Shown: positions 45,934-57,559 of the stretch, piece after piece
Layout of the letters: the number at the start of each line of letters is the position of its first letter
Position numbering within the stretch: the first letter of the stretch is position 1
Assembly: GCA_002794785.1 (NCBI GenBank)
Contig: NBBA01000024.1
Span: forward strand, 1-64,000
Length of the DNA: 64,000 bases
Reading direction: 5' to 3'
From: Coniferiporia sulphurascens
Lineage: Eukaryota > Basidiomycota > Agaricomycetes > Hymenochaetales > Hymenochaetaceae
The notes under the pieces: generated by a model
Told to the model about the DNA's origin: nothing
What the model saw: the letters and a program-made list of their open reading frames with translations, nothing else
Databases searched by the model: none
Position numbers and translations under genes: made by a program

Positions 45934-48900
45934 TGTCTGTGTGGATGTGGTAAGTGTGCTGGACCTTAGTCGACGGCAGACGGCGGTCGAGGTGAAGCGA
46001 GAGGAACGTGTGAGAGCTCTTCTTTAATTATTACGGGGCTGCCGCCCCTTTCATTCCCCTCCGCTGGCAAGCCCCAATTCTCGACAAGTGAAAAGCATTA
46101 CATTTTTTACGATAACGCTTATTAACAACCATGACTTTCACTTGATAAAAATGCCGCACAACAACCACTTGACAAAGCCTGGATGCCGGAAGAGTCGTGG
46201 CTTTTCTCTTTGCATATTCTCTCTTTCTCTAAAAGGCAATATCTTTAATCGGAGTAGAACCACGAAACTATAAAATTTCGGAATTGGGGGCACACTATAC
46301 AACCAAACTGACACCGTAGCCTTCTCTGCCGGAGCTGTGTTGAATATGGAATCAAATAGCAACTTTCCTTTGGAGCCCGACTCGGATCCTAAACTTTGCT
46401 GCATAGATGTCCGTCGAGAGATATCAAAAGTGATCGAAGGAGGCACCTCGCAATCACATACTCAAACCGCTCCCGGTATCACAAAACTTCCGCCGCCCTG
46501 ACGCATACAAAGTACAAAGTGCACACACTTCGTCCGCCATCTGCTGTGAGCAGCGAGCTGCGTGATCCATCTCTCGTCTACGTCACGTGATGCTTTTTTT
46601 TTGTGAGGAAAGTACTACTACTTCCGTTAAAACTTCCAAATTCAAGAATAGATACCGGGGGGAGCGGGGACAGCGTATAACCGCCTCGCCATTGTAATTA
46701 GTGACAGGAACTGTCAAATACATCTGACCATTTGGTTGCGGAGCCTGTGGAGAAGGTCAAAGAGGAATCTGCTCCCGCCGCCCCCTATCTGCGGAAAACG
46801 GATCCGTACGGATGGCTGGACGGAAGTGACGGGCTCCGAGTCCGGTCAGCGGCCGATAAATATCATCGGGAACATGTGTATCACAACAGATGACCAGCGG
46901 ACATACTACCGTTGAAAAACAAATAAGAGGGAAATACGTCCCGTGTCCCCGGGAACATTTAAAAAAAAGTGACCATCAATGTCTCTCGCGTAGCGTGTTC
47001 TACTCTACTAATGTCCATCTATCATAACAGTTTCAAAAATAGGGATAAAGGAAAAGCCAGTTCTTAAATTAGACTTTCTTTTATTCCTTTCTTTTCTTTT
47101 CTTTCCAAGGAAAATAAAGTTGCGAGCTTGGTGGTCCGAGGTTGTCGGCCCAGGAAGGGCAGTGTCGTATCGACTGTCTCAAGGGACGAGCACCAGGACC
47201 AGCGAAAGATACATGAAACACAACACTTCCATTCCAATCTCATCTGAAACGCATCTATCAGCAGACTGACGTTTGGCCGTCTCAAAACTTTTAAACTTCT
47301 TTGCGAGTGAGAGACGAGAATACCCAAGCCGTACGGTCTATTGCATGCGTCGGTCCGTCCTTCCCTGCCCCGCGGAGCACTAGCACTGGGACGGCGTCTC
47401 AAGTGTCCTTCACCCGCGGCGGCGGAGGACAAACGCTTCAAAGAACAACCAGAGAATAACGAATTCAGTCAAATCATAGTCAGCAGCTCCAATCGTCCAC
47501 TCCGGAAACAACGTCATAAGCTAAGCTCACAGCAGCGCAGACGAGACGCCCGGGCATTGTCGCCTGTCTATAGGGTGGACAGGCTTTGACCGGGGATGTA
47601 GACCCGAGCATACCGAGTTCCCCCCCTGTATCTCGAGTGAGGAAAATCGGATGATCCCGCCCGGCCCTTTACCCAGCGCTGATCCCCGGGTTAAATTAGC
47701 ACACGACAGCAGTAATCAGACAGGAGGGGGCGTGCAGTACATCCCCCAAAAACGTACTTCCATGTCAGTATCCTCTTCGCTCGCTTTAACACAGCTGCTG
47801 AGCTATATTGGAGTCCGCCGGATACTCAGAACGTGCGCGCCGGGCCCAGAATTTTGATTGCTCGCTGCTCTCCACCGTTAAATTAGCCGCCAACCTCGGA
47901 GCGACGCATTAGCCTATTTTTCAGTACCCTAGTGTGCATATGGACGCCCCGTATGTGAACCGACGAGGGCAGAAAACTAGCTTCGGCGGGAGGGGGAACT
48001 AGTACGCAACGGTGAAACCTCGCGGCAGAAAATTGAGCTGACAGAGCTTATCAAGCCGGCATTGCAAGTAGTTTTCTGAAGCGGAAGCATTAAAGCGAGG
48101 ACAAAGGACGGCTGAGTCCGAGCGATGTGCATTTCTCGGGCACCTGAAGGGGGATCTCCGTCCGCCGGTGTCTCATCCCGAGAGTCCAAGTTACGCAATT
48201 AGCATTGTCAGACCAAAGCAGTTTTTGCGTTCAGTCGGCTCGTTCCGGCAGACACTCGCCAGACAGTTTGATTGCATTAGAAACAAATCCCGCCACATAA
48301 AAGTAACGGACAGATGGATGGGAGTTGATGCGACGCCAAGCAGCAGAGGCGGTGATGAACTTGAACCGAGAAAACAGGATCACGGCGTCCACGTCCGTTA
48401 CATCCGGGGACAGGCGCGGCTATCGGCTATCGGTCCGAATCTTATATCAAGAAAGTCATTTCTTTTTCTGGAAACAAAGCCGTAACTCAAGGAAAAAAAA
48501 CTAAGTTAGATGGACCTGCACTTACTTTCGCTCGAATGCGAGGAGGCGAGGAGGATCACCTCGTCGCAGAGCTATTAGGCCAAATTGGATAACAACTTGA
48601 AACCGATGTAGGTCATCCGTAAGCTTACTGCCGATCCGACGCGCAAACCACATGTCTTTTTCGTCTTCGCCTAGGACCCTTTTATTTTATTTTCTGCTTA
48701 GCTCCCTTCGACTACTTCTGCGGGGGGTGGCAAGCAAACCGAGGAGGCGAGAAGACACGGCGATAAGGGATCGGGTATCTCCCCCCTCACCCCCACAGCA
48801 TCGCGTCAGATCGTCTGTTCAGTGTCGTCACGAGGGACCAGCTGATGGGTCAACGCGGCGGACAACATGCGATTTGCCGCGTATGATGGAACCTGGGATA

Positions 48901-50693
48901 GGTAGCCCCTCGCCAACTGCACGCGGGGACGCCCGTGATTTAGAAGGCAGGTTGGCGCGGAATTCGCGAGACGGCTGAATCCTGAGATTGACCATGACGA
49001 TTCGCCGTTGCAACACGGCTTGCACACGTCCAGCACCTGTCGCGCATGTCCGGCGAGGACCCGAGATCGAGGAACCTATCTGGATACAAATAAAACCGAT
49101 AAATGACATCCTCGACACTGCCGCAGCAGCACGCAGCCTGGTGTGCAGTCTGGGCAGGTGATTAAATGTATATCGATTGCAATGTGCTTTCGTCACCCGA
49201 TGAGCTTCCACTGCCTTTCCCCCCTATCGATTGAAATAGTGGCTCGGCTTTGCAAGGAATTGCGTGTTCAGAACCCGCCAAGGGGTGTATTATTGACAGC
49301 TATCGATAGAGACGGCGAGCAAAGGCTGAACGAGTGATGCGCGGAACGGATCTTGCGACGTCCACGGGATTTACTCTCGAAAAATCCGCATGAAAATTGT
49401 GTACAAGCGATAGCGTAGGGAACAGGTGGTGCAGCAGAACGCATTTTGATGTTGATGCAAGTCTGTGTTGTAAAAGGATAAAGTGGAAGGGAGACGCTGG
49501 ATCAAGGCTGAAACGGAGGGAAATAGTGATTAATACTAGTTAGTCCTTTCGCGAGAATGCGGAAATGAGCTCGGCATGGGCAGGTGCTGAGTAAATAAGC
49601 TCGGGCTCTGCATTGGAATTTTAGAGAAGATACTGGCAAGCCGAAGAAGCCACGCAATGCAGCTCCGCACCAGCAGGGTCGGACGGAGAGCTGACGTTGC
49701 ACTTGAAGAACGAGGACGTAAGGGTCGACGGACGCGGGTAGCCAACACGAGATTGTACATAATTTGGATCGCTAGAACGTTCGCAGAGCATTTGTCAGAG
49801 GCATTAAACTAGTAGTGGAAGTATCGCCATATAGAAAAGTTTAACAGGCGGCGCAACTAGCAGGATCTTGCGAGCATCCAGATCTGGTTCTGAGTGAAAG
49901 AGGAGCAATGCCACAGCCTCTGTGTAGCTGCACCGACCAAGAAGCACGGAAGCTATAGAGCAAGATGCTTGGGTTCGGACGAGCGAGGGGGCCACAACCA
50001 ACCTGGGGCGCAACGCACAAGAGGTGGTGGATGGCGGTGTACGGAGAGTACGGAGAGCGAGAGGAGCTTCAAGTGGCAACGCGACTCGGAGAGATGTGGC
50101 GTGTCTCCGGTGCGTCCCTTGATCCGAACTAAGCCAGTGCTTGGCGCACAGCCCGCACAGATTTCCTCTCTCCTTCCCTCGCTTTTCCGTCTTCTTTTTG
50201 CTGGGGACTGATCAACTCCGTCTTTCTCCAGAGCTTGTCTTTTTTTGTCGCTCGTCTCTCTTCTTTCGGGTTTTTCATTTTTGCTTCATTTAAAAAAAAA
50301 AGTGAAAGAAAAAAAAATAGTACAAGGTCGAACCTTAGATTTCTTCTAGCCAACGGTTTTCCCTTTTGCAGAAGAGTTTCGCCATGTTGACTGCGGCTAG
50401 GTCGGAGGTCCGGATTTAACACGGCGTTGAAGCCTGCAACGGCGGAAGCCTAAAAAGTTTAACGAGTGGACCGGTGGCTGCAGCCGAGGATGGCCCGGTG
50501 CAGGGAAGCAGGACGGGCGCAGAGCCGGACTATTACACTTGCTGCTTGCTGCAAGGGGAAACCCAGGCTCGGAACTGCCACTGCGCAAAATACCCGTTGT
50601 CCGTTGCTACTGCCACTGCTCCGTGCACCCTGCGACAGATCGGTAAGTGATGAGATCTAATTCAGATTAACGCACTGCGAGCACTCCCTCGCC
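45934..50693. other. Long gene-free stretch (about 4.8 kb)
   Basis: Promoter of paralogue 3 on the left and of the Zn2Cys6 gene on the right. Many short frames were seen on both strands but none has a family signature or splice partners. It could hold a non-coding transcript or a long upstream regulatory region, but sequence alone does not show either. Confidence 0.45.
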
Positions 50694-50700
50694 TATAAAG
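50694..50700 (+). promoter_or_regulatory. TATA box of the Zn2Cys6 gene
   Basis: TATAAAG 165 bases before the start codon at 50865, followed by a C/T-rich leader. Confidence 0.5.
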
Positions 50701-50762
50701 TCTTGCGCCAATCCTGCCTTGCTTCCTTTTCCCTCTGCAGTCCGCCGGCGTCTCGCGCCTGC

Positions 50763-50777
50763 ATGTCCAACTGCTGA
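50763..50777 (+). promoter_or_regulatory. Upstream mini-ORF 1 (4 codons) in the Zn2Cys6 leader
   Basis: ATG-TCC-AAC-TGC-TGA, 88 bases before the main start codon and downstream of the TATA box. It is therefore probably in the mRNA. Confidence 0.45.
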
Positions 50778-50818
50778 CTACTCCCCCTCCTGCTCTCTTT
50801 AGTCTGTACTTCCAACGC

Positions 50819-50857
50819 ATGCCTCCCTGTGCCCATCTCTCTCCTTGCTCCCTCTGA
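50819..50857 (+). promoter_or_regulatory. Upstream mini-ORF 2 (12 codons) in the Zn2Cys6 leader
   Basis: Encodes MPPCAHLSPCSL and stops 7 bases before the main ATG. That leaves almost no room for re-initiation, so it may lower translation of the regulator. Confidence 0.5.
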
Positions 50858-50864
50858 TTCATCA

Positions 50865-53080
50865 ATGCATTCTTCGCGCCGTCCCTCCCCGCCCCACTCT
50901 CCCGCCGACGCGCGGGAGCACGAGAGGTCATCCCTCAAGCGGACGCGTCAGGAATCCCTCTCGCCGCCTGTTCTCAGTGCACACTCCTATGGCGGCACCT
51001 CTCTGCCGTCTATACATCAGCTTCATCCGGGCCTGCCTCCCGCTGGCCAGCAACGTCACGCACCACCAACTCAATTCGGTACTTCCGAATTTCTTCCAGC
51101 TTCGTCATATGGCTCCCGCTCCTTCTTCGCCGGTGGTCAGGCGTCTGCTGGCCCTCCAACCTTCCCTCATCCACACGATGAGCGTAGACTGTTCGACCGG
51201 CACCCCCCTGGTCCGAGCTCCTTATCAACAACACATTCTGTTCCCGAGCAGCGTGTCTCCCCTACCGCGGACTCTGATCAGGATCAGAACGAGTCCGAAC
51301 GTCTGGGACCTCCGAAGAAGAAGCGAAGAAGACAAGCCCTCAGCTGCACCGGTTAGCACTCATTTGAGATTTTTTATTCTTTTTATTTTTCATTTTTTAT
51401 TTCCTATATGTTTTATTCATATTTTGGTACCTCCCTGCCCTTCCCCCTCCATTTCCGTTTCTGCTTATTCCGTAATCCCCTCTTCGCCGCACCCCTGTGT
51501 ATACTTTACCTCTTAAAGTAATATTGTTTCTTCATGCATTTTACTTTGATGGCGTTTGCGTGCCTGTTACTGATGCTTTCATGATACACCTTTTGTTCAT
51601 CCATTTTACAGAATGCAAACGGCGCAAAATCAAATGCGATCGCACCCATCCGTGCGGCCCTTGTTCACGCCGGCACGAGCCGGATAAATGCCAATGGCAT
51701 GTTGTTGAACCTGTGTACGTTATTTCCCTTCCCCCCTTCCCCCCAATTTGTGTTCACCGGCGGAGGACCATACTGACTGTAATGTTTTATATTGTTGGAT
51801 CCGCGGTGACCTTAAACAGCGAGAAATACGTGACGCGCACGGAGTGGGACGAACTTTTCTCGAGATATCGACTTCTCGAGGACCGCTGCATGCGCTTAGA
51901 GCACATCATCATGCAGCAGCAATCTGAATTCGCCGTGCACTCGCCCTACGACGCGGTGTTAGGGCATGCGGCCGGTAATTCCTCACTTGGGTCTCCGACT
52001 GCCCCGCGATCAACCTCATTGCGAGCATACCCCCTCGCAGGGCCCGGTGTAACTGGCGTCTCCCAGCCACGAACAACGCCGAACATGGCGCCAAACACCT
52101 TACCTGGCCCCGGAAAGGCCGTGAGTACACATGGTGTAAGCACGGGGACGGACACAGAGGCATCTGCATCGTCAGCGAGATCGGGGTCCGCACCGCCACC
52201 GCCGCCTGCAACGACCCAGTCGGCGCATGCTCATCCTCCGCAGAGCTCGGATCGTCGTACGTGTGCATCGGGTTTGCATGGCTCTTCATCTGCAGCCTCT
52301 GAACGCCCGCCTGCTCTGCACCATCAGGTCCCGGCTCCGCCGCGCGTCCCCCCACTCACCGCCCATACGTCTCGTAGCTATACCTTTCCGCCGCCACCTC
52401 CCCCGGTGGCGGCGGCAACGGGAGCACCGGCGCAGGGTCCCCTGTCACCGAGAAGGCACGGTGGCTCGCCTACCGCCAGTCCAAACACGCCACAAATACC
52501 TAAACGGCATCTTTCACCCCTCTCGTCCCAGGGCAGTGCACATCTCGCGCGTCAGGGCGTCCCCTCTCGCGTTGACGCCGGCCCAGGGACAGAACAAACT
52601 AATGTGCATTCAAACAGCCGTTTCGTTGGTCAGCATCCGCATCCGCATCAGCACGCACACACGCCTGTGCGGCAGCAGCAACAGCGCACCTTGCCGCGCG
52701 GTCTACAGCTGCCGTCCCCCACGCACAGCCGTGAGGCTTTTTCAAAAAACGGGGGGGCGCAGACGTCCGAGGCGGGTGACGTTCTGCGCCGAAAGCGCTT
52801 GTCCGCCTCTCCCCGCAACGACGGCGAAGCTATGCACACCCGTACGCCCCTCAAACCCTGGTCTAATCCGTCCTCTCCTGTTTCTGCGCCACGCCCTGCC
52901 TCTCGCCAGGACGCACTTGATACCGATGCGGACATGAAGAACTGTCCCCGACCCGACGCCGAGGCTGTCGAGTCAGCAGCACCGTCCCTTAAGCGAGCAC
53001 GCCGCTCGAGCCTCTACCTCAGCATTCCTCCGTCTTCCGGAAAAGCCGCCACCCCGCCACCGGTCCTCGTCATGCATTAA
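50865..53080 (+). CDS. Zn2Cys6 (Gal4-type) transcription factor
   Basis: Three exons (50865-51351, 51612-51714, 51820-53080) give 616 aa. A disordered Ser/Pro/His-rich N-terminus of about 150 residues ends in a nuclear-signal-like PPKKKRRRQ. The binuclear zinc cluster follows with C161-x2-C164-x6-C171-x5-C177-x2-C180-x8-C189 and KRRKIKCDRTHPCGPC between. It is split across the first intron after Thr162. A linker and a probable coiled coil (EWDELFSRYRLLEDRCMRLEHII) come next, then about 380 residues of low-complexity Pro/Ser/Gln sequence. The fungal-specific middle homology domain is not visible. It should bind CGG-containing DNA as a dimer; the targets are unknown. Intron 1 (260 nt) is far longer than the norm here. 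Two mini-ORFs sit in the leader. Confidence 0.88.
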
Positions 53081-54284
53081 ATTAATTAATTCCTTAATAC
53101 TACTATGTCGCCTATGTCCTCTCCGTCCCCCACGGCTGGCTCTCCCTTAATCCATTTCCGCTCAACTTCCGAACACGGACATGGAAACACACGCTACATG
53201 TCTTTGCCACATACCTCCGTTTAGTTTCCAGCGTAACGCGACGTTATGGAAAGAGGGGGGGGAAAGAGAGCCAGGGATGGCGGGAATGACTAGTATATCC
53301 ACCCCCAGCGCATCATTGCGACACTTCCCCCCTCCCTCGCAAGTTTCATCATTCATCACATGTTTAAGCCTGCCTGCTTGTTTCCTCCTCCCCATTTTCT
53401 GACGATCTCACCGCCAGCCGAGTTATTTACCTACAGCCCTGACCACCAGCAATCTGCCGGGACATTATACCGTTATATGCTTACGGCGTCCGGCAGCGGC
53501 GCTTTCCGTCTATTACCGGTTAAGGGAGGCCGCCTGCACACAGGCTGGTTTCATCTCGCATTGGCGCGGGATATCCCGTGCGATGCACGGGCTCGAACCT
53601 TGCTTCACTTCGGCAGCCAGCCAGCCAGCCAACCAACCAGCCAAAGCCCTCCCCCCCTCTCTCCTATCTCCATTATCCACTAACCTATTTCCACGCGCAA
53701 TATGTGCACGGACATTGTTCTTCTAGCAGGCCGCCCTTCCTGTATCTACTTCTTGTATCGCTTTCCCACACAATAGCTGTCACCTGCCCAACGGACATCA
53801 TGCATTGCTCGTCTCTCCTCATTACGGTACTCTACGAAGCCTTTAGTATAAATTCGACTTAATCTCATGGACACCTCCACGTCACCAGTGCCCTCGCATC
53901 TGACGCTATTATAAACACCCCGCCCCACATGTACCCGTGTACTCCCAGTATCATATTCATATTCATATTCATATCCGTGTCTGTATATTTACATACCAAT
54001 ATATTCATTCGCCCATCGAACTAGCGCTGTTCGGTTAAACAAACCGGTTCGCAACTTCCTCTTCTTTACGTCCACAAACCCAATTACTCGCAGTCTACAG
54101 ATACGGAACTATTTTTTTCTCGGACACAACCAACACGCCCTGGCCTTCCTATAGGAACACACACGCGCACACACCCACCCAAAGCAATCCGATAAAGGAT
54201 TCCGGATAGCGAAAAATCGATAACTGAACAGATCAGCCTGATGATGTCTTGACGCCCTCTCGGCCTTCTCTCGCACAAACACAC
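53081..54284. other. Intergenic region between convergent genes
   Basis: Shared 3' flank of the Zn2Cys6 and TYR1 genes, with short simple repeats (AGCC units near 53620-53645 and CATATT units near 53955-53975). A tRNA-like string near 53590 does not fold into a cloverleaf by eye. Confidence 0.5.
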
Positions 54285-56456
54285 CTAGCGAGCGGGAGTC
54301 GGATTCGGCGTAAGCAACACTACCGGTGCAGAATCAACGCCATTCGTCCGCCCCTCTGCTCCTGCGCCCGGGCCCGCAGATCCGCCTTTGCCAGGCTGCA
54401 CTTTACCTGCTGCTGCATCACTGCTCCCGCTCCCGCTGTCTTTGCTGCTGTCTAAGATCGTGTTGATCATCTCCGCCCCAAGCCGCGCAGAGTCGCTAAA
54501 GCGCGGGCGGAAGAACTCCGCTGTGCTCTCAAAACGCTGGCGGTACAGCTCGAAGCTCCCGAACCGCACACACTGGCTCCATCCGCGTGCAGAGATGACG
54601 AACTCAAGGTCATCCGCGCGGTGCGAGACATCCGTGAGCGCCGCCTCGATCGCGCCATCCAACCGCGCGGTCGAACGGAACAGGTACTCGGCGACACCTA
54701 TCCACAGACGGAAGATCGGCGTAGCCGCCAGCGAGAGGTGCACGAACGGGTTAATATCGAGCGCCGCCCAACAGTCCACCATCGCCAGCAGCGACAGGTG
54801 CGAATTCGAAGGCGCCGGGCTCGCGCTCGGGCTGACGGGCGACTGGTCCAGTTGTGGTTTCTTGCCAAGACTGAACCGGTCGAGAATGTCTTCACTCAGG
54901 AGGATCGTCGGGTGCTCGTTTCTGCCTTCGAACGCGAAGACTTTGTTTCGGGCGCGGTAGAGGCGATCACGCAGCGCCTCGCGATTGCCCTCAAGGACGA
55001 TCTTGAATAGTTCGGTTGCGCTCGCCGCAAACTGATCGATCTGTACGCGAGCGGAAGGATTGAGAATGGCAAGTCCGGCGTATACGTGCCATTTATTTGC
55101 GTATATTCGGTGTGTGATGTTGACTTTGACGGTTTCGATTCCGCCGACATAATACCCGTGCTCCCATGGATAAGACGTCTGCGCGGCCCAGGCCGTGCCC
55201 ATACTGTCATAGAAAAATTTCCATTAATGAAAAGGTCTCAATGTGTTTTGGAGAGACCGTCAAGAAAGGGAGTGAGGGCAAACGAAATAACCTCGGCAGT
55301 TCGCGACATAAAGGGGCGAATGAAGCATTCTAGCAGATAGAAGGCAAAGAAGCAAGGTTTAAGAAGCGGAACGGACTTAGACCCACCTTAAAAACGCTGC
55401 GTGTGTGACTGCTTGAGTATTCGCAGTGACAAGATCGTGATCTTCGTAGGATAGATAGACGAACCGGGACCGAAGCGGCCCGAGAATGCTCTCGACAAGG
55501 GTTTGAGCCCCATCCGTCGCGCGGTGCTTAATAATGACCTACATTAGAAGAACAAAGCCAATTAACGGAGGATAAATAAACTTTCGCCGAGGGGGCGAGA
55601 TATGCCGCGCAAGACGAACAAGAGGCTGTCCAAGAGGAGAAACTGTGGGGCCGTGTAAGGAGTGGCAGGAGACGATTTGTACGTCCCGCGGAAGATATTT
55701 TTCGAAGGCGGCTCTCTCAGGTGCCTTTACCGAGGTTTGGCCGCCAACGATGGCGCCGACCTTGCTTGCTAAAGTGAGATAGTTGCGCAGGAAAATCACA
55801 GGTTAGCGATGGGAACGAAATAGGGAATGACGGCAATACGCGACAGGGGACTGAGTGCACGCTGGACGGTCTGGATTGGTTGGGTCATAATATAATGGGA
55901 CGCGATAGGAAAGCAGTGGCTGAAGAAGGATTCCAAATTGTACGCACATGGTCCGTACTGGGCAACGACCCGGTCGATGAATTCTGCTTCGACAGAGTAT
56001 ATTATGAAGTCGGATGTACGGGAGACATGGTGGCCATCTGGAAGGACAAACACCCCAGGGGTATCTAGAAAAGATCGGGCGCAAAGGTCAGTTCGCACAG
56101 AAAAGGCACAGAAGAGAAGTAAGAGGCGCCCATAAGGGCGGAAGGGAATCAGAAGAAGAAAAACCAAAAGCGCGCACCTTGCCACTCGAGCTCGAGTTGC
56201 TCGTACTTTTCCGGTCGGTCGCAGACGTGTATCCTGGACACATCACAGAACAGCAACAGGAATTACACAATGAAAAAAAGGACAACAATCTCGGGGGACT
56301 AGGGGGAATCTCGAACTTTTTCCAGCCGGCACGCGAGAGGTGTCTGGCGTACATGCGCCCCATCTCTCCCATTCCGATGAGGCCTATAACGGGCTGCTCG
56401 TCCGCGGGGGCCACGGGTGTTACGTCAACCCGGATTCCGTTGATCATGCTCGCCAT
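54285..56456 (-). CDS. TYR1: Prephenate dehydrogenase (NADP+), tyrosine biosynthesis
   Basis: Six exons on the reverse strand (56456-56317, 56233-56178, 56064-55948, 55768-55620, 55538-55387, 55203-54285) total 1533 nt, 510 aa. The Rossmann motif GMGEMG lies at 28-33, followed by VCDRPEKY, SDFIIYSVEAEFI, VGGQTSVKAPE, the catalytic-region block SCHSLHGPTVSPLGQPL, IIKHRATDGA, THAAFLSMGTAW and YPWEHGYYVGGIE. This is the order of fungal Tyr1. The enzyme oxidatively decarboxylates prephenate to 4-hydroxyphenylpyruvate in the cytosol. Yeast Tyr1 is about 450 aa; the extra length is mainly a Gly/Ser-rich C-terminal tail. Introns 1 and 4 have GTTCG donors. A TGACTCA site upstream suggests general amino-acid control. 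Confidence 0.93.
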
Positions 56457-56559
56457 TTTTGAGGGAGTTCACGCACGCGCCGAAAGAGAGAGGAGTAGTA
56501 GAAGGGGTAGATAGGAGAGTAGGAGGGTAGACTACCAGGTATAATTGCCGTCGTCGCTG

Positions 56560-56566
56560 TGACTCA
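56560..56566. promoter_or_regulatory. Gcn4/CPC1 site (TGACTCA) upstream of TYR1
   Basis: An exact TGACTCA lies 104-110 bases before the TYR1 start. It is the consensus of the Gcn4/CPC1 bZIP activator of amino-acid biosynthesis genes, which fits the adjacent pathway gene. Function is inferred. Confidence 0.6.
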
Positions 56567-57018
56567 CAGCGGCCAAGCCTAGGGAAGGGGCACGACCTCA
56601 TTTCCTTTTATAGACGGGCTATAATCAGACAAGCATTCCTCTCCCAGGTTCCGATATGAGTGTAACACTCTTCGCGACGTGGCATGGAAACTCGCAGCAG
56701 ATCCGAAGGGAAGCTTTGGCCAAAAAAAAAACTTTTCTTCTTTATTAAAGGAAAGCAAAATATTTTTTGTTCGGTTCAATACGGGAGGACGTAACAGCCA
56801 TGGGTATGCGTGTAAGACAGGGCAACTAATTGATACAAAAGGAGGATTGCGTCGGGAGATTTATGATGATGAATGAATAGGCACGACAAGACGGATACTG
56901 AATGGATTCAAGGACACCAAGAGCGGGGAATGGGGGAAAAAATAACCGGAACGAGAAAGAAAATCCACAGAAACTAGCACAGCAGATCCTGCCAGCAACC
57001 GAGTCGCATGCAGTGCAA

Positions 57019-57559
57019 TCAGCACGCAACGCGGCTCCTGCCCATGTTCGGCGCCACAGACATCGATGGGATAGAGCGCGAAGGATCATCGATTGGCCAC
57101 ATGAGCTCTTCCGCAATGAGCTCACGGACATACGGGCAGTCCGGCTTTACATCGCCGTCCTGGGGCGAGAAATCGCCCATTCGCGCGACGCCGTTATCGA
57201 CGTACTCTAGGCGCCAGTACTGCAGCATCGTGGTCTGTGAACACGGGAAGTATCGCGTGTTAGACTGATGAAACAGGCCCGATTTAAGCGGAAGAGACAT
57301 ACGGGGTATTGTTTAGCGTGCGTCGGCTTAATGACACGTGCGGGGAGCCAGACCGAGGAGCGGCCCTCGCCGCGAACATGCACGAGAACATGTTGGCCGG
57401 GCTAGATTAAGAGCCGCAATTAGTCCCAGAGTAGCTATACTATTCGTTGAAAAGAAAACATACAGCAAAATTGTATGGCCATGGCTCATCACAGTGCTGC
57501 GGGCCCTCGAAGCCAGTGGCAATGACTTGAGCAACAGTTTTAAGACCCCAGATCGGCAT
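57019..57559 (-). CDS. Orphan small protein (136 aa), three exons
   Basis: Exons 57559-57464, 57401-57303 and 57234-57019 are all phase 0, with introns GTATGT...TCTAG and GTATGT...CACAG. They code for 32, 33 and 71 residues. The product starts MPIWGLKTVAQVIATGF and continues FAPGQHVLVHVRGEGRSSVWLPARVI, a strand-rich stretch that resembles a small barrel (SH3/Tudor-like by pattern only). It then has YWRLEYVDNGVARMGDF and VRELIAEELMWPID. There is no signal peptide, helix of membrane type or zinc site. Three matching splice sites and open frames make a real gene likely, although I know no family. It lies between TYR1 (same strand) and RPB7 (divergent). Confidence 0.6.

Noticed and set aside
53575..53640. 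tRNA-like string with CTCGAACC
   Set aside because: No cloverleaf could be drawn by eye. The downstream bases are AGCC simple repeats.
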